A stretch of 64,000 bases of DNA from assembly GCA_001898625.1 (NCBI GenBank), contig MKUP01000010.1:372001-436000 (forward strand). The letters run 5' to 3'. The notes below the pieces were generated by a model. It was not told the origin of the DNA and searched no databases. It worked only from the letters and a program-made list of their open reading frames with translations. This DNA comes from Burkholderiales bacterium 67-32 (lineage in GTDB: Bacteria > Pseudomonadota > Gammaproteobacteria > Burkholderiales > Burkholderiaceae_B). The translations under genes and the position numbers were made by a program. Below are positions 45,297 through 53,401 of this stretch, piece by piece. Position 1 is the stretch's first letter, and each line of letters starts with the position of its first letter.

Positions 45297-45815
45297 GTTG
45301 TTGTAGCCCAGCCATAGCCCCCCCGTTTGGAGTATGAATTTTTTCGTACTCATTGCTAGGCTGGTCACTCCACTCCCATCGCTGCGCCAACCCCGGAAGA
45401 GGCCATCATGCAAGCGAAATCCCACGTCATTCATACCCTCGCGCTACTTGCCACGGCTGCGGCCGCATCGGTCTGGTGCGCCAGCGCGATCGCGCAAAGC
45501 GGATCGATCGGAGGCTCGGGTTCAGGCTCGGGTTCGGATGGCCCCCGCGCCGTCGAGGAACAATCCGCCGCCATCAGCTACAGCTCTCGCGCGGCGGCCT
45601 GCGCGCGGGCCAAGTCCCGTGCCTCGGAATTCGCCCAGCGCAAAAGCAACTTCAAGGACATCAGCCTGGGCGCCTGCGACTGCTCCTCCACCAAGACCAA
45701 GCCGTGGCAGCCGGCATTGCAGGCTCAATACGCGATGGAAACAGGCATGCCCCCTCCCACTGGTCCTGTCGACACCCACGAATGCACGGTTACCGCCCGC
45801 ATTTCGCTCAGGTAG
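45297..45815 (+). repeat. tandem duplication, unit 1 (leader plus 135-residue gene)
   Basis: The leader (from about 45297) and the ends of the following gene recur at about 46343-46620. Shared stretches include GTTTGGAGTATGA, GTACTCATTGCTAGGCTGG and CCGGAAGAGGCCATCATG. The leader holds a small hairpin, GAGTATGAA / TTCGTACTC, in unit 1; pairing is weaker in unit 2. Confidence 0.8.
45408..45815 (+). CDS. exported hypothetical protein, 135 residues
   Basis: The protein is not recognised. It has a Sec signal peptide (about 1-29, ending SAIAQ), a short Gly/Ser repeat (GSIGGSGSGSGS), a charged helical middle with Cys, and a C-terminal part with CDCSSTKTKPW and HECTVTARISLR. Four cysteines in the mature part could form disulphides in the periplasm. 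A shortened copy lies 1 kb downstream. AAGAGG lies 7 bases before the ATG. Confidence 0.7.
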   Translation: MQAKSHVIHTLALLATAAAASVWCASAIAQSGSIGGSGSGSGSDGPRAVEEQSAAISYSSRAAACARAKSRASEFAQRKSNFKDISLGACDCSSTKTKPWQPALQAQYAMETGMPPPTGPVDTHECTVTARISLR

Positions 45816-45846
45816 TCGCGCAGGGATACGGGCACGAGGAGCTGCC

Positions 45847-46329
45847 ATGAAGAAAACGCTTGCGTTTGCACTGCTGGGTGCCGTCTTTTCCGTCGGCGGG
45901 ACCGCCTGGGCCGCACCTGGCGACATCGACCTGAAATGCATCCTTACCCGGGCTGATGGCACCAAGACCACGGTCTATCTCGAGATCTACCATATGAAGG
46001 AGACCGGCATTACGGGAACCGCCATCTACGACAATCAGGGGGAAGAAAGAGTCCACATCAGCGCAAGCCGCCAGACCGGTCCCAACGGCGTAGGGAAAAT
46101 GTATGGCCACCGGGGCGGCGACGCCGATGGCTACATCCATGACGTATCGATCGGCGAACGCGACCTTACGTTCTCCTTGACCAACACCGAAGACCGCTCC
46201 GAATACATCAAGGGCGAAATCAGCCGCGTGACGGGAAAGATCTGGATAGCCGACACGATCAACAACCGTGGACAGGCCAACGGCACGTGTGAACCCGGCG
46301 AACGGCCACGTCCCGCCACCAAGTTCTGA
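45847..46329 (+). CDS. exported hypothetical protein, 160 residues, LKC/GxC family
   Basis: A Sec signal peptide (about 1-22, ending AWAAPG) is followed by IDLKC. The mature part has beta-like sequence and ends NGTCEPGERPRPATKF. The two cysteines, one just after the signal and one near the C-terminus, recur in the two genes downstream, so they probably form a disulphide. GAGGAG precedes the ATG. No function is known. Confidence 0.7.
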   Translation: MKKTLAFALLGAVFSVGGTAWAAPGDIDLKCILTRADGTKTTVYLEIYHMKETGITGTAIYDNQGEERVHISASRQTGPNGVGKMYGHRGGDADGYIHDVSIGERDLTFSLTNTEDRSEYIKGEISRVTGKIWIADTINNRGQANGTCEPGERPRPATKF

Positions 46330-46455
46330 ATTCATGTTCCGTCGAGTTGTTGCAAGCCCGTCATACGCCCCCGTTTGGAGTATGAGGTTTTTTGTACTCA
46401 TTGCTAGGCTGGTTGCTCCATTCCCCTCGCTGCGCCAATCCCGGAAGAGGCCATC

Positions 46456-46620
46456 ATGCAAGCGAAATCCCACGTCATCCACGACTGCTCCTCCACCAAG
46501 ACCAAGCCGTGGCAGCCGGCACTGCAGGCTCAATACGCGGTGGAAACAGGCATGCCCCCTCCCACTGGTCCTATCGACACCCACGAATGCACGGTTACCG
46601 CCCGCATTTCGCTCAAATAG
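46456..46620 (+). CDS. internally deleted copy of the 45408 gene, 54 residues
   Basis: The first 9 codons (MQAKSHVIH) match the 45408 gene and the rest (DCSSTKTKPW to HECTVTARISLK) matches its last 45 codons, with a few substitutions. The 81-codon loss removes the signal peptide, so the product is probably not exported and may be non-functional. The frame is intact and the leader and ribosome-binding site are preserved. Confidence 0.6.
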   Translation: MQAKSHVIHDCSSTKTKPWQPALQAQYAVETGMPPPTGPIDTHECTVTARISLK

Positions 46621-46636
46621 CCGCCAGAGACGAGCC

Positions 46637-46855
46637 ATGAAGATGCGCGGGAAAATCAGGAGCCGATCGATGGCGGCAATGGCCGGTCTGATCGCATGGA
46701 CGGCATGCTGGCCGGCTTATGCCTTTAGCGATTCAGATCGACTTCAGCTGAAATGCGTGGGGGAAAGAAGCGATGGCTTCAAGATCCATATGATGGCTAA
46801 CAACTTCAGCGGCGCATGCAGCGTGGGAAGCTATGTTCCAGACACCAAGTTTTGA
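46637..46855 (+). CDS. short exported hypothetical protein, 72 residues, LKC/GxC family
   Basis: A signal peptide (about 1-30, ending PAYAFS) leads directly to LQLKCVGERSDG and then NNFSGACSVGSYVPDTKF. It keeps both family cysteines and the TKF end of the 160-residue neighbour but lacks most of the middle. It could be a functional mini-version or a decaying copy. Confidence 0.5.
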   Translation: MKMRGKIRSRSMAAMAGLIAWTACWPAYAFSDSDRLQLKCVGERSDGFKIHMMANNFSGACSVGSYVPDTKF

Positions 46856-46871
46856 GCGCAACCCTGACAAA

Positions 46872-47294
46872 ATGAAAAAACGCCATCTTCTGAGCGTGGT
46901 CCTGGCCGCATCCGCTTTTTCTCCCGGGCTGGCGGCGCAAAGCATGATCCTGCTGAAATGCGAACAAACGGCGGCCAACGACGCGGCGTTGAAATGGACG
47001 TCATCCGTGGAAGTCAACGTTGCGGAAAAGAAGTTGACTTACGACGGGCAAGTCCTGCTGGCGAGCAGGAAGACCGAGCAAAACAAGGTCAAGAACGGAC
47101 AAAACCTGCGCTGGGAATACAGCGTGGTCGAATGGTCCGACAGCGGGATCGCCTGGGAAGAGCGGTTCTACATCAATGGGGAACCCAAGACGGACGTCAC
47201 GCGCTATCGCCTGGACAGGATCAGCGGCAGATTGAACACTCCGCTTGCCAGTGGCCAATGCAGGAAAATCGAGGCGTCCGAGAAACTGTTCTGA
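46872..47294 (+). CDS. exported hypothetical protein, 140 residues, LKC/GxC family
   Basis: A signal peptide (about 1-22, GLAAQS) is followed by ILLKCEQT and a beta-rich middle. Near the end are DRISGRLNT, SGQCRK and KLF. The two-cysteine pattern and end resemble the 160-residue gene 1 kb upstream, though overall identity is low. Function is unknown. It is convergent with rlmB (15 bases between stops). Confidence 0.65.
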   Translation: MKKRHLLSVVLAASAFSPGLAAQSMILLKCEQTAANDAALKWTSSVEVNVAEKKLTYDGQVLLASRKTEQNKVKNGQNLRWEYSVVEWSDSGIAWEERFYINGEPKTDVTRYRLDRISGRLNTPLASGQCRKIEASEKLF

Positions 47295-47309
47295 CGCCTC
47301 CCGGCCGTC

Positions 47310-48050
47310 CTACTTCGAGGCCCGTTGCCTGAGGGTCTCGTACATGCAGACGGCCGACGCCACGCTGACGTTCAGGCTTTCCACGGACCCTTGCATGGGA
47401 ATCCGGACCAGTTGATCGCAGGTGTCGCGGGTCAGGCGGCGCATGCCCTCGCCTTCGGCGCCCATGACCCAGGCGATGGGCTGGCGGGCGTCCACGTCGT
47501 ACATGGTCTCGGTGGCGTCGTCATCGGTGCCGACCACCCAGACGCCGCGCTCTTTCAGGCTGCGCAGCGTCCGGGCCAGATTGGTCACGGTCAGGTAAGG
47601 AACGCTGTCGGCGGCGCCGCAGGCCACGCGCTGGACCGTCGTGTTCAGGCCCACGGCCCGGTCGCGGGGAGCGACCACGGCATGGACGCCGGCACCGTCA
47701 GCGGTTCTCAGGCAGGCGCCCAGATTGTGGGGATCGGTGACGCCATCCAACACCAGCAGGAACGCCGGTCCTTCGGCATCGTCCAGGACTTCGTCGACGT
47801 CCATCGCCAATTCCAGCGACTCCGCCAACGCGACCACGCCCTGGTGGCGCTGGCCCTTGGCCAGCCCGTCCAGACGTGTCTGCCCCACCGGATGCACCTT
47901 GCATCCAGCGGCCTGCGCCTGTTCGATCAGCGTCAGCATGCGCCGGTCACGGCGCGCTTCCTCGACGTAGATATCCTTGATCGACGCCGGCGCATGGCGC
48001 AGCCGTGCGGCCACCGCGTGGAATCCGACCAAAATCTGGCTCGCTGCCAT
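47310..48050 (-). CDS. rlmB: 23S rRNA (guanosine(2251)-2'-O)-methyltransferase
   Basis: This SPOUT-class methyltransferase modifies G2251 in the ribosomal P-site loop. It has 246 residues: a substrate-binding N-terminal domain opening [12 protein letters not shown], then the trefoil-knot domain with [33 protein letters not shown] and [15 protein letters not shown]. It lies downstream of rnr on the same strand, as in many Gram-negatives, with a terminator between. Confidence 0.95.
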   Translation of the reverse strand: MAASQILVGFHAVAARLRHAPASIKDIYVEEARRDRRMLTLIEQAQAAGCKVHPVGQTRLDGLAKGQRHQGVVALAESLELAMDVDEVLDDAEGPAFLLVLDGVTDPHNLGACLRTADGAGVHAVVAPRDRAVGLNTTVQRVACGAADSVPYLTVTNLARTLRSLKERGVWVVGTDDDATETMYDVDARQPIAWVMGAEGEGMRRLTRDTCDQLVRIPMQGSVESLNVSVASAVCMYETLRQRASK

Positions 48051-48087
48051 CTGTCACCCCAACATGAATACCTGCCGCGACGCGGCG

Positions 48088-48124
48088 GCAAAAACGACGC
48101 GGCGCTGCCCCAGGCAGCGCCGCA
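48088..48124 (-). terminator. intrinsic terminator between rnr and rlmB
   Basis: On the minus strand GCGGCGCTGCC and GGCAGCGCCGC form a perfect 11-bp stem with a 3-base loop, followed by GTCGTTTTT. It would reduce rnr read-through into rlmB. Confidence 0.8.
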
Positions 48125-48146
48125 ATGCCGTTATTAGACCAGAGAT

Positions 48147-50597
48147 TCAGTGCCGCTTGCCGCGACCATGCTTGGCCGCCGCGCGCTTGCCGCTGCGCGC
48201 GCTGGTGGGTTTCTCCGGAGCGGTGTGTTTCTTGGGCGCGGCCTTCTTGCCTTTGGGCATCTTGGACATGTCGGTCAGCAGCACAGCCTTGGGCTTGGCC
48301 GGCTTGCGTTCGGGCGCGGGGGCGCTGTCCCGCTTGATGGCCTTGCGCAGCCCCTCGTAGGTCACGCCCTTGACCAGCTTGAACTCGATGCGGCGGGCCT
48401 CGAGATCGACCCGTGCCACCTGTACCTGCACCTTGTCGGTCAGGCGATAGCGCATGCCCGTGCGCTCGCCGCGCAGTTCGTGCAGGCCGTCGTTGAACTG
48501 GAAGTACTCCGCGCCCAGCTCGGACACGTGCACCAGCCCTTCCACATGGAGCTCGTCCAGCGTGACGAACACGCCGAAGGGCGCGACGCCGGTGACCGTG
48601 CCGCTGAAGACGTCACCCACGTGCTCGCGCATGTACCAGCACTTGAGCCAGGCCTCGACGTCGCGCGAGGCATCGTCGGCGCGGCGCTCGTTGGCCGAGC
48701 AGAACAGGCCCAGTTTTTCCCACAACGCGTGTTCCTGCTCCTTGGCCGTGCCGGGCATGACCGGCATTTCCTCCAGCGCATTCGGTACGTACCGCTTGCC
48801 ATGCAGCAGCGCCTTGATCACGCGATGGGTCAGCAGGTCGGGATAGCGGCGGATGGGCGAAGTGAAGTGGGCATAGGCCGGATAGGCCAGGCCGAAGTGG
48901 CCGGCATTGTCCGGGCTGTACATGGCCTGCTGCATGGACCGCAGCGCCATGGTTTGCAGCAGCGGCGCATCGGGCCGGTTCTTGGCGCTTGCCAGCAGCG
49001 CCGAATAGTCCGCCGCGGCCGGCTTGTCGCCGCCGCCCAGCGACAGGCCGAGCGTTTTCAGGAAGTCGCGCAGGGCCTGGAGTTTTTCCGGGGTGGGCCC
49101 TTCGTGGATACGGAACAGGCCGGGATGCTTGCTGCGCTCCATGAAGTCCGCCGCGCAGGTGTTGGCGGCCAGCATGCACTCCTCGATCAGCTTGTGGGCA
49201 TCGTTGCGCACATAGGGAATGATGCTCTGGATGCGGCCCAGCTCGTTGCAGACGATCTTGGTCTCAACCGTGTCGAAGTCGATCGCGCCCCGCTTCTCGC
49301 GGGCCTGCGCCAGCAACTGGTACAGCGCATACAGGTCCTGGATCTGCGGCAGGACGTTCGCGTGCTTGCGCGCGGCCGGACCGTCGGGCTGTTGCAGCGC
49401 CGCCCACACCTCGGTGTAGGTGGTGCGCGCATGTGAGTGCATGACGGCGTTGTAGAACTGATAAGCCTGGACCGTCCCGCCCTTGGCGCCGGTGGCGGGG
49501 ATCACCATGTCGCACACCAGCACCAGCCGGTCGACGTTGGGATTCAGCGAACACAGGCCGTTGGACAATTTCTCCGGCAGCATGGGGATGACCTTGCGCG
49601 GGAAATACACGCTGGTGCTGCGCTCCAGCGCGTCGGCGTCCAGCGCGTCGCCGGGCGTGACGTAGTGCGCCACGTCGGCGATGGCGACGATGAGCCGCCA
49701 CCCTGCCCGCTTGCGGGCTCCCGTGCCCAGTTCCACGCGCTCGCAATAGACGGCGTCGTCGAAGTCGCGCGCGTCCTCGCCGTCGATGGTGATCATCGGC
49801 ACGTCGCGCAGGTCGTACCGTCCGGCCAGGTCGCCCTTGACCACTTCGGAAGGCAGGCGTTCGGCGCGCGCCAGCGCCTTGGCCGAGAATTCATGCGGGA
49901 CGTCGAATTTGCGGACGGCGATCTCGATTTCCATCCCGGGATCGTCGATCTCGCCCAGGATCTCGACCACGCGGCCCAGCGGCTGCGTATGCCGGGTCGG
50001 CTGCTCGATGATTTCGACCGTGACGACCTGGCCGTGCTGCGCCTGGCCGGTTTCACCGGGCGGCACGAGGATGTCGTGCTTGATCCGCTGGTCCTCGGGC
50101 ACGACCAGCGCCAGGCCGCGTTCGTTCAGGAAGCGCCCCACCAGCTTGTTGGTGCGCCGCTCCAGGACCTCAACGATGGTGCCCTCGGGCTTGCCGCGGT
50201 AGTCGCTGCCGGCCGGCCGCACCAGCACGCGGTCGCCGTGGAGGACTTTCAGCATTTCCTTGGGCGGCAGGAACAGGTCGTTCTGGCCGTCGTCGCGTAT
50301 CAGGAAACCGAAACCGTCGCGATGCCCCTGCACGCGGCCCGCAATGAAATCGAGTTTGGTCGACAACAGCAATGCGCCCTTGCGGTTCTGCATCAACTGG
50401 CCGTCGCGCTCCATGGCGGCGAGCCGGCGCTCGAACCCCACGCTGCCCGGGGCCACACCCAGTCGACGTGCCAGTTCCGCCGGAGCGATGGGGGCATTCG
50501 CCTCCCGCAGCAATCCTAGGATTTGCTCGCGGGTGGGCACGTCGGGATCGAAATCCGCGGGCGTGGAGGGAAGATTGTTATGGGATCGAGTTGTCAA
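48147..50597 (-). CDS. rnr: ribonuclease R
   Basis: RNase R is a 3'-5' exoribonuclease that degrades structured RNA. It has 816 residues: an N-terminal winged helix (REQILGLLREA onwards), cold-shock domains, the RNB catalytic domain with the metal-binding DGEDARDFDDAVY, an S1 domain (VGDVFSGTVTGVAPFGVFV, split about 640-660) and a basic Lys/Ala-rich tail. The frame opens with TTG at 50597, which overlaps the -35 of the tRNA promoter and has no ribosome-binding site. A GTG about 20 codons downstream (VPTREQIL) is an alternative start. Confidence 0.95.
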   Translation of the reverse strand: MTTRSHNNLPSTPADFDPDVPTREQILGLLREANAPIAPAELARRLGVAPGSVGFERRLAAMERDGQLMQNRKGALLLSTKLDFIAGRVQGHRDGFGFLIRDDGQNDLFLPPKEMLKVLHGDRVLVRPAGSDYRGKPEGTIVEVLERRTNKLVGRFLNERGLALVVPEDQRIKHDILVPPGETGQAQHGQVVTVEIIEQPTRHTQPLGRVVEILGEIDDPGMEIEIAVRKFDVPHEFSAKALARAERLPSEVVKGDLAGRYDLRDVPMITIDGEDARDFDDAVYCERVELGTGARKRAGWRLIVAIADVAHYVTPGDALDADALERSTSVYFPRKVIPMLPEKLSNGLCSLNPNVDRLVLVCDMVIPATGAKGGTVQAYQFYNAVMHSHARTTYTEVWAALQQPDGPAARKHANVLPQIQDLYALYQLLAQAREKRGAIDFDTVETKIVCNELGRIQSIIPYVRNDAHKLIEECMLAANTCAADFMERSKHPGLFRIHEGPTPEKLQALRDFLKTLGLSLGGGDKPAAADYSALLASAKNRPDAPLLQTMALRSMQQAMYSPDNAGHFGLAYPAYAHFTSPIRRYPDLLTHRVIKALLHGKRYVPNALEEMPVMPGTAKEQEHALWEKLGLFCSANERRADDASRDVEAWLKCWYMREHVGDVFSGTVTGVAPFGVFVTLDELHVEGLVHVSELGAEYFQFNDGLHELRGERTGMRYRLTDKVQVQVARVDLEARRIEFKLVKGVTYEGLRKAIKRDSAPAPERKPAKPKAVLLTDMSKMPKGKKAAPKKHTAPEKPTSARSGKRAAAKHGRGKRH

Positions 50598-50619
50598 AGT
50601 GTCAGGTTCTCTTTATAAT
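50591..50619 (+). promoter_or_regulatory. sigma-70 promoter for the tRNA-Leu pair
   Basis: TTGTCA at 50591-50596 and TATAAT at 50614-50619 are separated by exactly 17 bp. Transcription would begin near 50626, about 85 bases before the first tRNA. The -35 overlaps the likely rnr start codon on the other strand. Confidence 0.75.
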
Positions 50620-50711
50620 GCGCAGCTTCTGTTGCTACTGCCCCGCATGCAACGGTACACGCAAGGAATAACTTGAGTTTACCGCAGCAAATGTTAGGTA
50701 GTTGCGACAAT

Positions 50712-50796
<85 letters not shown>

Positions 50797-50881
50797 ATTC
50801 TTTGGCAGGCGCAAGCCTTCCAGGTAGTTGGAAAATACGAGTTGTAATACCCGCTCAAAGGGTTTTTAGTTGTGCAGCAGT

Positions 50882-50966
<85 letters not shown>

Positions 50967-50976
50967 CTGATAAGCA

Positions 50977-51008
50977 AAACCCCGCAACTCCAGTTGGCGG
51001 GGTTTTTT
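50977..51008. terminator. bidirectional terminator after tRNA-Leu and the Bug gene
   Basis: AAAACCCCGC and GCGGGGTTTT form a long stem with an inner CAACT/AGTTG pair, followed by TTTTTT on the plus strand and TTTTGCTT on the minus strand. It serves the tRNA pair and probably the convergent Bug gene, which ends 24 bases away. Confidence 0.9.
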
Positions 51009-51031
51009 GTTGCCTGCCTGCATCAGGGACA

Positions 51032-52009
51032 TCAGTCGATGCGGATGTTGGCCGCTTTCACCACGTCGGCGTACTTGCGCAGATCGGCCTCGATCTGGCC
51101 GCGGAACTCCGCCGGCGTATTACCCGACGCGACGATGCCCAGCCCCACCAGGCGTTCCTTGACCTCGGGCTGGAACACCACGGCGCGGATTTCCCGCTGC
51201 AGGCGGTCGACGATCGCGACTGGCGTGCCCGCCGGCGCCAGGATGCCTATCCACGACGTCACCTCGAAGCCCGGTACCGTCTCGGCCACCGTGGGCACGT
51301 CCGGCAGCGACGCCAGGCGCTGCGCGCTGGACACCGCCACGGCGCGCATCTGGCCGCGCTGGATGAAGGGATACGCCCCCGCCACCGCTGTGTAGAGCAT
51401 GGGCAGTGTCCCGCCGACCACGTCCGCCATGGCCTGGCCCCCACCCTTATAGGGAATGTGGACGAAATTGGCGCCGGTGCGCACCCTCAATAATTCGCCC
51501 GCCAGGTGCGGCGTGCTGCCCGTGCCCGCGCTGCCGTACGACACGCCGGCCGGGCTGCGCTTGGAATAGGCGACCAGCGACGCGAAATCGGTCACCGGCA
51601 GCGAAGGGTTGGTCACGATGACCAGCGCGGCATCGCCGATCTTGCTGACGGGAGCCAGGTCGCGCAAGGTGTCGAACGGCACCTTGGCATAGACGTGCGG
51701 ATTGATGACCAGCGTGCCGTCGAAACCGACCACCAGCGTGTAGCCATCGGGCGCGGCCGTGGCCGCGAGCTGGGTGCCGATATTGCCCGAGGCGCCGGGC
51801 TTGTTCTCGACCATCACCTGGTGGCCCAGCCGGTGGCTCAGGTGCTCGGCCACGATGCGGGCACCGGTGTCGGTCACGCCCCCGGGCGCGAAGGGCACGA
51901 TCAGCCGGATCGGCTTGCTGGGGTAGTCCTGGGCACGGACGCCGCCAGCCGTCAGGCACAGCGTGGCCAGCAAGGGTGCGCAGAGCGCGGATGACCATCG
52001 TATCGCCAT
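51032..52009 (-). CDS. Bug/TctC-family periplasmic substrate-binding protein
   Basis: This exported receptor has 325 residues with a signal peptide ending GGVRAQ (about residue 26). YPSKPIRLIVPFAPGG, VENKPGASGNIG and HIPYKGGGQAMADVVGG are the family signatures. GGAGGAG lies 5 bases before the ATG at 52009. It follows a CaiB-type CoA-transferase by 29 bases and should belong to its sigma-54-controlled operon, so its ligand is probably the acid that the transferase activates. Confidence 0.9.
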   Translation of the reverse strand: MAIRWSSALCAPLLATLCLTAGGVRAQDYPSKPIRLIVPFAPGGVTDTGARIVAEHLSHRLGHQVMVENKPGASGNIGTQLAATAAPDGYTLVVGFDGTLVINPHVYAKVPFDTLRDLAPVSKIGDAALVIVTNPSLPVTDFASLVAYSKRSPAGVSYGSAGTGSTPHLAGELLRVRTGANFVHIPYKGGGQAMADVVGGTLPMLYTAVAGAYPFIQRGQMRAVAVSSAQRLASLPDVPTVAETVPGFEVTSWIGILAPAGTPVAIVDRLQREIRAVVFQPEVKERLVGLGIVASGNTPAEFRGQIEADLRKYADVVKAANIRID

Positions 52010-52038
52010 GTTGTCTCCTCCTTGGTTTGGTCTTGTCA

Positions 52039-53235
52039 TCAGCCGATCGCGCCCTGCCCGCGCAGGCTGGCCAGCCGGTCCGGCGCGTAGCCCAACCAGC
52101 CGCCCAGCACGGCGTCGGTCTGGGCGCCCAGCCGCGGCGGCGCGCCGAAAGATGCCGGTGCCGCGCCCGAGAGCTTGACCGGATTGCCCGGCATGCGCAG
52201 CGACGTTCCGTCGGGCAGCGGCACCTCGGCCACCATGTTCCGCGCCACGACCTGAGGGTCGGCCAGCGCCTGGGCGAAGTCGTTGACCGGGCCGCAGGGA
52301 ATGCGAGCGGCCTCCAGCCGAGCGAGCCAGTGTGCGGTGGGCTGCTTGCGCAGCTCGGCCGAGATGATCCCGTCGATGCGCGCCTTGTCGGCGAAGCGCA
52401 CCGGCTGCTGGAGATACTCGGGCCGCCGCAGTTCGGGCACGTCGATGAATTCCACGAAGCGCTCGAAGAAGGCGTCGCCGATGCAGGCGATGATGATGTG
52501 TCCGTCCGCGGTCGGATAGCAGTTGTAGGGCACGTGCACGAAGTGGCCGTTGCCTATGCCTTCGGGGATCTGGCCGGACATGAAGTACATCGTGGCCATG
52601 TAGTTCAGCAGCGAGACCTGCACGTCCAGCATGGCGATGTCGACGTGCTGCCCCCTGCCCGTCTGCTCGCGCTCGACCAGCGCCGCCAGCACGCCTATGG
52701 CGCCGAAGGTGCCGCCGCCCAGATCGCCAATGGGGATGCCGCTGCGTATCGGTCCCGTGGCCGGCGTGCCGGTGATCGACATGCCCCCGCCCATGGCCTG
52801 CACCACCTGGTCGAACGCGGGCCGCTGCGTGGCCGGCCCGGTCTGCCCGAATCCCGTCACCGAGCAGGTGACGATGCGCGGGTTGACCTTGGCCAGCGAC
52901 GCATGGTCGATGCCCAGCCTTTCGGTCACCCCCACGCTGAAGTTGTCGAACACCACGTCGGCGCGCCGCACCAGGTCCAGGAAGACCTCGCGGCCCGCCG
53001 GCTGCTTCAGGTCGACGCAGACGCTTTCCTTGTTCCGGTTAAGGGTGACGTAGTAGGCGCCCATGCCGTCGCGCGAATGCTGCGGGTCGTTCTCGAGCAG
53101 CCGGCGCGTGCCTTCGCCCTTCCCCGGGGGCTCCACCTTGATGGTGCGGGCACCCAGGTCGGCTAGCAGCATGGTGCCGTAGGGCCCCGAAAGCATGTGA
53201 GTCAAGTCCAGCACGGTGATGTGTTCGAGGGCCAA
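52039..53235 (-). CDS. CaiB/BaiF-family (class III) CoA-transferase
   Basis: This enzyme moves CoA from a donor thioester to a carboxylic acid. It has 398 residues: LDLTHMLSGPYGTMLLADLG at the start, VDLKQPAGREVFLDLV, the usual active-site Asp in a GIPIGDLGGGTFG segment, and SLLNYMATMYF. The start is TTG at 53235 because AAGGAG lies 8 bases upstream; a longer in-frame ATG at 53364 would cover the sigma-54 promoter and operator. It heads the CoA-transferase-Bug operon, divergent from the PrpR-like regulator. Confidence 0.9.
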   Translation of the reverse strand: MALEHITVLDLTHMLSGPYGTMLLADLGARTIKVEPPGKGEGTRRLLENDPQHSRDGMGAYYVTLNRNKESVCVDLKQPAGREVFLDLVRRADVVFDNFSVGVTERLGIDHASLAKVNPRIVTCSVTGFGQTGPATQRPAFDQVVQAMGGGMSITGTPATGPIRSGIPIGDLGGGTFGAIGVLAALVEREQTGRGQHVDIAMLDVQVSLLNYMATMYFMSGQIPEGIGNGHFVHVPYNCYPTADGHIIIACIGDAFFERFVEFIDVPELRRPEYLQQPVRFADKARIDGIISAELRKQPTAHWLARLEAARIPCGPVNDFAQALADPQVVARNMVAEVPLPDGTSLRMPGNPVKLSGAAPASFGAPPRLGAQTDAVLGGWLGYAPDRLASLRGQGAIG

Positions 53236-53268
53236 TCCGGTATCTCCTTGAAGACGATGCCGGGACGG

Positions 53269-53284
53269 TGCAAACCCCGTGCCA
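53269..53284 (-). promoter_or_regulatory. sigma-54 (RpoN) promoter of the CoA-transferase operon
   Basis: Minus strand TGGCAC-GGGGT-TTGCA matches the -24/-12 consensus TGGCAC-N5-TTGC at every key base. Transcription would start near 53257, about 10 bases before the AAGGAG site. A sigma-54 activator gene is divergent. Confidence 0.88.
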
Positions 53285-53350
53285 CCCGCGAACTCCGCAC
53301 CAAAACCTTGATTCATCGGCGTTTTCCCGGGCCGGCGACTTTGTCCGGAC

Positions 53351-53373
53351 GTTTCATGGAACAATCATGAAAC
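53351..53373. promoter_or_regulatory. palindromic enhancer-like site for the PrpR-type activator
   Basis: GTTTCATG-N7-CATGAAAC is a perfect 8-bp inverted repeat about 70-90 bp upstream of the sigma-54 promoter and just ahead of the activator gene. The location fits an upstream activating sequence for the divergent regulator. Confidence 0.75.
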
Positions 53374-53401
53374 AGACAAAACGTCTCACCAAGACACGAT
53401 C

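Larger units (their letters stand above)
46343..46855 (+). repeat. tandem duplication, unit 2 (shortened copy of unit 1)
   Basis: This copy of the unit 1 leader is followed by a 54-codon remnant of the first gene and a 72-codon version of the second. Relative to unit 1 the first gene lost exactly 243 bases in frame. The second keeps only the signal peptide, LKC segment and C-terminal GAC...TKF end. Confidence 0.75.

Noticed and set aside
52039-53364. Longer CoA-transferase starting at 53364
   Set aside because: The extra 43 residues would be encoded by the sigma-54 promoter and enhancer region; TTG at 53235 has a strong ribosome-binding site and gives the family N-terminus.
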